21,020 bases of DNA from contig JASJHH010000050.1 in the NCBI GenBank assembly GCA_033791145.1, positions 1 through 21,020 on the forward strand. The letters run 5' to 3'. Under the pieces are notes generated by a model. The model did no database searches and was not told the origin of the DNA. It saw only the letters and a program-made list of their open reading frames with translations. Origin of the DNA: JAALKW01 sp033791145 (GTDB lineage: Bacteria > Pseudomonadota > Gammaproteobacteria > Legionellales > Legionellaceae). This document shows positions 15,911-21,020 of this stretch, one piece after another. Position numbers and translations under genes: made by a program. Within the stretch, counting starts at the first letter, position 1. Every line of letters begins with the position of its first letter.

Positions 15911-17138
15911 AAGTTTTATTTTTTTCAGAAGAAACGTGCTCGCTATTTTGCAAGCTTGTCGCAAGAAATGCAACCAATTGCCCAGCAAGACGTGTTTTAT
16001 GTGTTTTAGATAAGTTAATTTGGGTCGATTGCGTTAAAATAGTTGCTGCATGCTCATCTGTATCAAAACCAAGGCCATTGCCTACTTGATTGGCAACAAT
16101 ACAATTTAGCTGTTTTTTTTCTAATTTTTTACGTGCATATGCAATTACATCATTCGTTTCAGCCGCAAATCCCATCACAAAACACGCTTTTTTGCTACGT
16201 GCGACATCAGCTAAAATATCAGGGTTTTGTTTGAAATTAAGCATTAAATCTTGGTGCATTCGTTTTTTTAGTTTGATATCTGAAGCTACATCGGGCGCAT
16301 AATCAGAGACAGCGGCTGCCCCAATAAAAATCATGCCTGGTTTTAAAGCAGCCATAACAGCTTTGTGCATGGCATCTGCCGAATCGACCAATTTAAAATT
16401 AACGCCTTCAGGCGGCGTTAATGCTGATGGGCCACTGATTAAAGTCACATCAGCACCTGCAATATGTGCTGCTATTGCAAGTGCATAGCCCATTTTTCCA
16501 GAGCTCTGATTACTTAAATAACGCACAGGATCAATAGCCTCGCGTGTAGGCCCTGCTGTAATCAAAACTTTTTGACCGACTAATATTTGGTTTATATCCT
16601 GCAAGCGCAAGGCATTAATAATAGTAGATACTTCAACCATACGGCCTAAGCCTTCATCGCCACAAGCTTGCAGGCCTTCACCTGGCCCAATAATTAAAGC
16701 ACCTCGTACTTTTAATTTTTTGATATTGGACTGTGTTGCATCGTGATGCCACATGCTTTGATTCATGGCAGGACAAATTAAAAGCGGTATTTTTAAGACC
16801 AGGGCAAGCGTTGAAAGTAAATCATCTGCCAAACCATTTGCAAGCTTTGCAATTGTATTTGCCGTAGCTGGCGCTATCACGCAATAATCAGCCCAGCGTG
16901 CAAGCTCAATATGTCCCATTGCTTGCTCTGCTGCTGTATCAAATAAGTTAGTTCGAACTGCACGACCACTTAAAGCTTGCAGTGTCATCGGCGTGATAAA
17001 CGCCTGCGCTGCATCAGTCATCACGACTTGCACTTCAGCGCCTAATTGAATTAACTCACGAACTAAATAAGCTACTTTATAAGCTGCAATGCCACCACAT
17101 ATACCCAGTAAAATACGTTTGTTTTTAAAATCTTGCAT
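15879..17138 (-). CDS. coaBC: Bifunctional phosphopantothenoylcysteine decarboxylase/synthetase
   Basis: CoaBC performs two steps of coenzyme A synthesis: CTP-dependent joining of 4'-phosphopantothenate with cysteine, then decarboxylation to 4'-phosphopantetheine. The 419-aa product (E. coli 406) begins with the FMN-binding decarboxylase half: ILLGICGGIAAYK, catalytic His76 in MGHIELA, the PAMNQSMW motif and GLQACGDEGLGRM with the reactive Cys. The synthetase half starts near residue 187 with VLITAGPTREAIDPVRYLSN, followed by AAVSDYAPD, a KLKK lysine motif and NPDILADVA. The C-terminus runs a little past the family end and overlaps dut by 32 nt. GGTAGGTG precedes the ATG. It starts 10 nt after the ABC permease stop. 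Confidence 0.96.
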   Translation of the reverse strand: MQDFKNKRILLGICGGIAAYKVAYLVRELIQLGAEVQVVMTDAAQAFITPMTLQALSGRAVRTNLFDTAAEQAMGHIELARWADYCVIAPATANTIAKLANGLADDLLSTLALVLKIPLLICPAMNQSMWHHDATQSNIKKLKVRGALIIGPGEGLQACGDEGLGRMVEVSTIINALRLQDINQILVGQKVLITAGPTREAIDPVRYLSNQSSGKMGYALAIAAHIAGADVTLISGPSALTPPEGVNFKLVDSADAMHKAVMAALKPGMIFIGAAAVSDYAPDVASDIKLKKRMHQDLMLNFKQNPDILADVARSKKACFVMGFAAETNDVIAYARKKLEKKQLNCIVANQVGNGLGFDTDEHAATILTQSTQINLSKTHKTRLAGQLVAFLATSLQNSEHVSSEKNKTYDIYQTCDST

Positions 17139-17148
17139 ACACCTACCT

Positions 17149-18282
17149 TTAATCTAGTGTTTGACGATAACGCTTAACACCTATCAACATCACAACTAAC
17201 ATAAATCCTAAAATAGGAATTAATTCACACCATACATCTAAAAACCCACTGCCTTTGAGTAAAATACCACGTACAATTATTAAAAAATGCGTGAGTGGCA
17301 ATATATTCCCAAGCACTTGTGCCCATTCTGGCATCCCATGAAAAGGAAACATAAAACCAGACAGCAAAAGCGAAGGCAAAAAGAAAAACATTGCACCTTG
17401 AACCGCTTGCAATTGGTTACTCGCAAGTGTTGAGAACGTCAGCCCCATCGCTAAATTAGCTGCAATAAACGGCAAACAAAGCAGCAATAATAATAACACA
17501 TTGCCCACCATTGGAACACCAAATAAATATTTAGCAAAGCCTAAAATTAAAAGCACCTGTAGATAGCCTACTAAAATATAAGGCAAAATTTTTCCAACCA
17601 TCACTTCAAGTGGCTTAAGTGGCGTCGCCAATAAATTTTCCATTGTGCCCCGTTCATATTCTCGTGTAATCGCAAGGGCCGTCACAATCACAAGCGTCAT
17701 GGTTAATACCACACCAAGCAATCCTGGGACGATATTATATGCCGTAATCGCAAGTGGATTATAAACCGAATGTACAAATGCTTGGTACGGTGGTGGCTGT
17801 GGTTTTAAATGGCTTAGATTACCGTCTATTTCCCAGTCCAATACTTGGCTTGGCAAACTTTTAAATACATCAACTGCACGCGTGGTTGCGGCGGGATCGG
17901 TCGCATCGACTTCTAGGAGCACAGCAGGACGCAGACCACGCACTAAATCGCTCGAAAAGTCAGGCGGAAAATTTACCACAAACTGTACTTGTGCTGTTTT
18001 AAATAAATGCGATGCTTCTTGCTCTGTTACACTCGGTGCAATGAAACGAAAGTAAGTCGATTGCTCCATGCTGCTTAAAATACGTCGTGCAAATACGCTC
18101 TGCGTATCTCCAACAATCGCGGTTGGTAGATGACGCGGGTTCATATTAATTGCGTAACCAAATAAAATCAGCTGAATCAGTGGAATCCCAACCATCATGC
18201 CAAAGGTTGCTCTGTCCCTTCGCATTTGAATAAATTCTTTGGCCATCACGGCTTTTAAGCGCCCTATCCATGCAACACTCAC
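17149..18282 (-). CDS. ABC-2 type exporter permease (YbhR/YbhS/YhhJ-like)
   Basis: This 377-aa inner-membrane protein is the permease of an export ABC transporter. It has an N-terminal cytoplasmic KEFIQMRRDRATFGMM segment, one membrane helix (about residues 25-45, ending FGYAINMNPRHLP), and a periplasmic domain of about 130 residues. Five more helices occupy the C-terminal half, starting at YNIVPGLLGVVLTMTLVIVTALAITREYERGTMENLLATP. The last motif, with RERGTxExLLxTP character, is typical of ABC-2 permeases. Translation starts at GTG 18282, overlapping the ATPase stop by 4 nt (GTGA), with AAGGAG 7 nt upstream. E. coli ybh operons have two permeases; only one is present here, so a homodimer is likely. 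The cargo is unknown; drugs, lipids or cell-wall compounds are possible. Confidence 0.92.
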   Translation of the reverse strand: MSVAWIGRLKAVMAKEFIQMRRDRATFGMMVGIPLIQLILFGYAINMNPRHLPTAIVGDTQSVFARRILSSMEQSTYFRFIAPSVTEQEASHLFKTAQVQFVVNFPPDFSSDLVRGLRPAVLLEVDATDPAATTRAVDVFKSLPSQVLDWEIDGNLSHLKPQPPPYQAFVHSVYNPLAITAYNIVPGLLGVVLTMTLVIVTALAITREYERGTMENLLATPLKPLEVMVGKILPYILVGYLQVLLILGFAKYLFGVPMVGNVLLLLLLCLPFIAANLAMGLTFSTLASNQLQAVQGAMFFFLPSLLLSGFMFPFHGMPEWAQVLGNILPLTHFLIIVRGILLKGSGFLDVWCELIPILGFMLVVMLIGVKRYRQTLD

Positions 18283-19205
18283 CCTAACTCTCCTTCTGAT
18301 TGCTCCACCAAGCGAATAAACGCATCTTCAAGTGTCGGCTCGATGGGATGGCAACTTATTTTTCTCGTTTTTTTAAGTGCTTTAAGGCCTGATTCTATTA
18401 AATTTTTATCTAATCCTGACACATGAATACATCGCCCAAACAAAGCAGCTTGGCTAACGCCTGTGATTTTTTTTGCTGCTTGTAATAATTCGGTGGTGAT
18501 ATCCCCTTTGATTTCCCAAGTATTTAAATCTGTGGCTTTTATCACATCATCTACGGTACCTGTAATAATTAAATCTCCATAAGCAAGATAAGCAAGGCGT
18601 GTGCAGCGTTCGGCTTCGTCCATATAATGCGTTGCCATCAAAGTTGTTACGCCTTGTTCGCTTAAAGCATGAATCGTATCCCAAAATTCACGTCGTGCAA
18701 TGGGATCAATCCCTGCCGTTGGTTCATCTAATAACAATAAAGCCGGTTCATGCAATAAACACGCGGCTAATGCAACCCGTTGCTTCCAACCGCCAGATAA
18801 TTCGCCGGTTAGTTGCGAACGGCGTGCAACTAAGCCTATTTGTTCAAGCACTCGTTCTATTGCTTTTTTAGGCTGCTTAACCCCATAAACCTGTGCAATA
18901 AATTGCAAATTTTCTTCAACGCTTAAATCAGTATAAAAGCTATATTTTTGCGTCATATAGCCGACGTGTTGTTTGATTTTTCTGGATGCCTTTAAAATAT
19001 CATAGCCTAAGCACGTACCAGTGCCTGAGTCAGGGGTTAATAAACCACAGAGCATTCGAATGGTTGTTGTTTTACCACTACCGTTAGGGCCCAAAAAACC
19101 AAATACCTCGCCGGGTTTTACTTGCAAATCTAAATCACGTACGGCTATTTGTTGATTGAATGCTTTTTTTAAATGCTGCACATCAATAATAAATTTATTT
19201 TGCAT
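18279..19205 (-). CDS. ABC transporter ATP-binding protein (exporter, YbhF-like half)
   Basis: This 308-aa cytoplasmic ATPase powers the adjacent permease. Walker A is GPNGSGKT (residues 39-46), the Q-loop is at TQKYSFYTDLSVEEN, the signature is LSGGWKQR (136-143), Walker B is LLLLDEP (156-162), and the switch is His193 in THYMDEAERC. The middle residues of the signature (GGWKQR) are characteristic of the YbhF/YhiH exporter group. Those E. coli proteins contain two ATPase halves (over 550 residues), whereas this one has a single half plus a short C-terminal regulatory region. The ATG at 19205 lies 1 nt after the membrane-fusion gene, and the end overlaps the permease by 4 nt, so the three genes form one translated unit. 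Confidence 0.95.
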   Translation of the reverse strand: MQNKFIIDVQHLKKAFNQQIAVRDLDLQVKPGEVFGFLGPNGSGKTTTIRMLCGLLTPDSGTGTCLGYDILKASRKIKQHVGYMTQKYSFYTDLSVEENLQFIAQVYGVKQPKKAIERVLEQIGLVARRSQLTGELSGGWKQRVALAACLLHEPALLLLDEPTAGIDPIARREFWDTIHALSEQGVTTLMATHYMDEAERCTRLAYLAYGDLIITGTVDDVIKATDLNTWEIKGDITTELLQAAKKITGVSQAALFGRCIHVSGLDKNLIESGLKALKKTRKISCHPIEPTLEDAFIRLVEQSEGELG

Positions 19206-19206
19206 C

Positions 19207-20139
19207 TTAAAAACCAGTCACGGTAACAGGCTGGCCAGGCTTATAAAGCCCCGGCTTCATCGGCTTTGCTTTTACACGAAAAACAAGTTTACTATTATTA
19301 TCACGACTATAAACAAGCGGTGGTGCATACTCTGCTTCAGGCGCAATATAAGCAATCACGCCTTCGCTTGATGAGCAACCGGAACAAGTTAATTTAACTG
19401 TTTGACCTGCATGAATTTTGGGTAATAATTTTACTGGCACAAAAAAATTAATCCAGATATATTTAGGCATTTGAATGGCCGAAATGGGTTTTCCTGCTGG
19501 CACCCATTCCCCTTCAACAAAAAAAGTATCTGCGATTGTACCTGCATCTGGGGCATATCTTGATTTTTGTGCAACCTGCCATGCAAAAAAATCTTTTTTT
19601 ACTGTCACTGCATTTACTTTTGCGGCTTGCGCAAAAATTTTATCTTGTCGTGCACTGAGCTTTGCAAATTCAAGCTCATATTCTCGTTGTTTTTTTAATG
19701 CCTGGATCTCTTCAAATCGATACTTTGCTGCATCTGATTGATCTAAAGTCCCTGCTTTTTTTTCATAAAGTTCACGAAAACGCTTCATCCGTAATTTCGC
19801 TAAACTGAGTTGGGAAGAAACCTGATTCACCTTTTCTATCGCCGCATTTATTTCTGGTTCTCGTTTGGATTGCTTCAAATCTTGTAGTAACGCACGCTCT
19901 TCAGCTAAAACCTTTTCTATTTCTGATAATTGTAATGCTTCAGGATTTGAATCTAGCTGGAAAATTAAATCACCTTTTTTAACGTGTGCGCCACGAGCAA
20001 TAGCCAAGCTACGTAAAGTCCCTGAATAAGGCGAGGTTAGATATAAATCTTCTGATTCAGCATAGCCTTGCGCGGAATTTTTTGTATTTGTATCACATGC
20101 ACCGAGGCTTAATAGTATTAATAAAAAATAAAATTGCAT
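19207..20139 (-). CDS. Lipoprotein membrane-fusion protein of the ABC exporter (HlyD/YbhG family)
   Basis: This periplasmic adaptor likely links the ABC exporter to an outer-membrane channel. The 310-aa product starts MQFYFLLILLSLGACDTN, a type II signal peptide with lipobox LGAC, so the mature protein would be lipidated at Cys15. A first half of the barrel/lipoyl domain (YLTSPYSGTLRSLAIARGAHVKKGDLIFQLD, about residues 33-63) is followed by a charged coiled-coil hairpin (about 70-175). It returns with WQVAQKSRYAPDAGTIADTFFVEGEWVPAG, the usual second lipoyl half, and beta-rich C-terminal domains. No strong Shine-Dalgarno precedes the ATG. It is the first gene of the exporter and coaBC series. 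YbhG-type adaptors usually carry a plain signal or anchor; here the anchor is a lipid. Confidence 0.92.
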   Translation of the reverse strand: MQFYFLLILLSLGACDTNTKNSAQGYAESEDLYLTSPYSGTLRSLAIARGAHVKKGDLIFQLDSNPEALQLSEIEKVLAEERALLQDLKQSKREPEINAAIEKVNQVSSQLSLAKLRMKRFRELYEKKAGTLDQSDAAKYRFEEIQALKKQREYELEFAKLSARQDKIFAQAAKVNAVTVKKDFFAWQVAQKSRYAPDAGTIADTFFVEGEWVPAGKPISAIQMPKYIWINFFVPVKLLPKIHAGQTVKLTCSGCSSSEGVIAYIAPEAEYAPPLVYSRDNNSKLVFRVKAKPMKPGLYKPGQPVTVTGF

Positions 20140-20174
20140 GATTAATTAGCTTTATTTAGATGGTGTATTTTAAG

Positions 20175-20202
20175 AGTATAGCGCGATAGTGCCACGCTGG
20201 CA
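20175..20202 (-). promoter_or_regulatory. Promoter with overlapping palindrome upstream of the exporter operon
   Basis: TATACT on the minus strand at 20175-20180 is a good -10 box, predicting a start near 20168, about 30 nt before the first ATG. A perfect hairpin TGCCA-GCG-TGGCA occupies 20190-20202, in the spacer and -35 region; no T-run follows it. The palindrome could be an operator. No proper -35 was found. Confidence 0.4.
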
Positions 20203-20228
20203 TTCAACGCACTAAAATTTAAAAATCG

Positions 20229-20489
20229 CTATCTTTTTAATGGTTTAACAGTATGCTGTTCTTTGTCTAAGTCCTTAATCGTATGACTGGGTTTATCTAA
20301 ATCCTTAATCGTATGGCTGGGTTTATCTAAATCCTTAATCGTATGTCTGGATTTATCGAAGTCCTTAACGATATATTTTTCTAAGGGATTATCAGGCTTA
20401 TCTGCCTTATCAGCAGATAAATTTGCACTCAGTAAACCTAAAGTCATCGTTAAAACAAATGCTATTATATGCTTGATTAATCTCCGCAT
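20229..20489 (-). CDS. Small exported protein with four 10-residue tandem repeats
   Basis: I do not recognise this family. The 86-aa product has an N-terminal signal peptide (positive MRRLIKH, hydrophobic IIAFVLTMTLGLLSANLSA) with a likely cleavage after Ala26 (LSA). The mature part is about 60 residues and highly charged. Residues 42-81 are four repeats of KD-[FL]-DK-xx-HT-[IV], the middle two identical (KDLDKPSHTI). The protein would be periplasmic or secreted, with one His per repeat in register. The ATG at 20489 has AGGA 9 nt upstream, and a TATACT box lies at 20528-20533. It sits alone between the rRNA operon and the exporter. Metal binding, surface interaction or a non-globular linker are all possible; none is shown. 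Confidence 0.7.
   Translation of the reverse strand: MRRLIKHIIAFVLTMTLGLLSANLSADKADKPDNPLEKYIVKDFDKSRHTIKDLDKPSHTIKDLDKPSHTIKDLDKEQHTVKPLKR
20251..20370. repeat. Four tandem 30-bp repeats in a coding sequence
   Basis: Four 30-bp units start at 20251, 20281, 20311 and 20341. The second and third differ at one base (20286 A, 20316 G); the outer two are more diverged. The unit length is a multiple of three, so copy-number change by slippage or recombination would keep the reading frame and lengthen or shorten the protein by 10 residues. Confidence 0.95.
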
Positions 20490-20527
20490 GGCCTATTTCC
20501 TATATTTACTATTGATGTATATAGGAA

Positions 20528-20533
20528 AGTATA
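20528..20533 (-). promoter_or_regulatory. Probable -10 box of the repeat-protein gene
   Basis: TATACT on the minus strand lies about 40 nt upstream of the ATG at 20489. The nearest -35 candidate is TTGTGC at 18-bp spacing, a poor match. It lies just downstream of the terminator-like repeat at 20556-20619, as expected for an independent transcript. Confidence 0.4.
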
Positions 20534-20555
20534 GCGTATATATCTCTTATTGCAC

Positions 20556-20619
20556 AAAAAATGAGCATACCTTAGGGGCTGAGCAGCCGGGAAGCGAGGA
20601 TACCGAGATAGCGTATGCT
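20556..20619 (-). terminator. Terminator-like inverted repeat downstream of the rRNA operon
   Basis: On the minus strand AGCATAC (20613-20619) pairs with GTATGCT (20564-20570), followed after CA by six T (20556-20561). The 42-nt loop holds a perfect inner hairpin GGCT-GAGC-AGCC (20577-20588). The long loop makes it an atypical intrinsic terminator; it could instead be a palindromic repeat with a chance T-run. It would act as a second stop after the rRNA genes. Confidence 0.45.
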
Positions 20620-20630
20620 GGTTTATTTTA

Positions 20631-20668
20631 AATAAAAAAAAGCAGCTTAAATAAATTTAAGCTGCTTT
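20631..20668 (-). terminator. Intrinsic terminator of the rRNA operon
   Basis: A perfect 13-bp stem (20639-20651 with 20656-20668, core AAGCAGCTTAAA) closes a 4-nt loop. On the minus strand it is followed at once by a run of T. It begins about 10 nt after the 3' end of the 5S rRNA, as expected for an rrn operon terminator. Confidence 0.92.
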
Positions 20669-20677
20669 AAAAAAAAT

Positions 20678-20792
20678 CCTGGCGATGACCGACTTTCGCA
20701 TGGTGAAACACCACACTATCATAGGCGCTAGTCCGTTTCACGACTGAGTTCGGAATGGGATCAGGTGGGGCCAGACTGCTATTGTCGCCAGG
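20678..20792 (-). rRNA. rrf: 5S ribosomal RNA
   Basis: The minus strand reads CCTGGCGACAATAGCAGT at the 5' end and GTCGGTCATCGCCAGG at the 3' end, and these ends pair over 8 bp as helix I of 5S rRNA. The internal signature CCCATTCCGAACTCAG, with CCCACCTGATC before it, is the highly conserved loop B/C region. The length of about 115 nt is normal; the exact ends could shift by a few bases. The gene follows the 23S rRNA after about 150 nt and is followed by the terminator. Confidence 0.96.
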
Positions 20793-20801
20793 AAACTGGG
20801 A

Positions 20802-20886
20802 CTCGAATACCGCCTACGTGACCCGACTTGTTCGGGGCATCCATAGACCACCCGGACAAGCCGGGTGGCGTAGGTAGATATTCAAG
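20802..20886. repeat. Palindromic multi-hairpin element in the 23S-5S spacer
   Basis: Imperfect outer arms of about 17 bp (CTCGAATACC-GCCTACG at 20802-20819 with CGTAGGTAGATATTCAAG at 20869-20886) enclose two perfect hairpins. These are CCCGA-cttgt-TCGGG (20822-20836) and CCACCCGG-acaag-CCGGGTGG (20848-20868). The GC-rich CCGG-ACAAG-CCGG hairpins resemble REP-type extragenic palindromes and contrast with the AT-rich surroundings. It lies inside the transcribed rRNA precursor, so it may also form a processing structure. Confidence 0.7.
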
Positions 20887-20943
20887 GGTAATTTGTTAGA
20901 AGCTTGCGCTTATTATCTATACTTTTTTGTTCTATCAGGTGAT

Positions 20944-21020
20944 ATGGCCAAGTCGTTCGGCTCATTAGTACAAGTTAGCTTCATACATTACTGCACTTCC
21001 ACACCTTGCCTATCAACGTC
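20944..21020 (-). rRNA. rrl: 23S ribosomal RNA, 3' end (partial)
   Basis: The minus strand from the window edge reads GACGTTGATAGGCAAGGTGT, then AGCTAACTTGTACTAATGAG, matching the conserved 3' end of bacterial 23S rRNA (E. coli GACGTTGATAGGCCGGGTGT and GAGCTAACCGGTACTAATGA). The 3' end is placed at about 20944 by aligning the last 21 bases with E. coli; the mature end may differ by a few bases. The rest of the gene lies outside the window. Confidence 0.95.

Noticed and set aside
15911..15988. 26-codon N-terminal extension of dut
   Set aside because: It lies fully inside coaBC and is absent from dUTPases; the family start is the ATG at 15910.
20251..20370. Possible CRISPR array (30-bp repeats)
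   Set aside because: The units are directly adjacent with no spacers and encode a protein repeat in frame.
20793..20825. tRNA-like T-arm (minus strand GGTATTCGAGTCCC) in the rRNA spacer
   Set aside because: The flanking bases do not form a T-stem, and no acceptor or anticodon arm can be built around it; the bases belong to the outer arm of the palindromic element.

Overview
The window looks like a piece of chromosome from a gammaproteobacterium, most likely a host-associated member of the Legionellales (Legionella/Coxiella relatives). Reasons: moderately AT-rich DNA, the gammaproteobacterial gene order sdhCDAB-sucABCD, and E. coli-like residues in all four succinate dehydrogenase subunits (heme His71 of SdhD falls at the same residue number). 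The coaBC-dut-phosphomannomutase cluster is typical of this group, and one gene looks like a eukaryotic-type phosphatase effector. The order-level placement is inference; no 16S sequence is present. Every gene I accept lies on the minus strand, so the window reads right to left.

Right end (21020 to about 20490): the 3' end of a 23S rRNA, a spacer holding an 85-nt multi-hairpin palindromic element, a 5S rRNA, a strong intrinsic terminator and a second terminator-like inverted repeat. Next comes a small exported protein of unknown function made of four tandem 10-residue repeats (30-bp DNA repeats).

Middle right (20139 to 13359): a likely co-transcribed series. It starts with a lipoprotein membrane-fusion protein, an ABC ATPase and an ABC-2 permease (a YbhG/YbhF/YbhR-like exporter). 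It continues with coaBC (coenzyme A synthesis), dut (dUTPase), a phosphomannomutase/phosphoglucomutase and an unrecognised 207-aa protein. Gaps are very short or negative. Then, from its own likely promoter, comes a 589-aa protein (13196 to 11427): an N-terminal DUSP23-like phosphatase domain joined to about ten 32-residue helical repeats and an acidic C-terminus. It is the best candidate for a secreted host-directed effector.

Middle left (11310 to 1285): a nine-gene TCA-cycle operon, sdhC-sdhD-sdhA-sdhB-sucA-sucB-sucC-sucD-pdxH. It encodes succinate dehydrogenase, the E1 and E2 subunits of 2-oxoglutarate dehydrogenase (E3/lpd is absent here) and succinyl-CoA synthetase. Pyridoxamine-phosphate oxidase sits at the tail. 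An extended -10 promoter and a 9-bp-arm palindrome lie just upstream. The end of pdxH runs into a second multi-hairpin inverted-repeat element.

Left end (988 to 1): a small protein with a ribosome-modulation-factor-like motif and a C-terminal membrane helix, and the first 158 codons of an MFS transporter that runs off the window.

Five open frames can be extended upstream of their real starts (TTG or internal extensions). I moved the starts of sucA, sdhA, the phosphatase, the RMF-like gene and dut (and sdhD slightly) to the codons supported by ribosome binding sites or family alignment.
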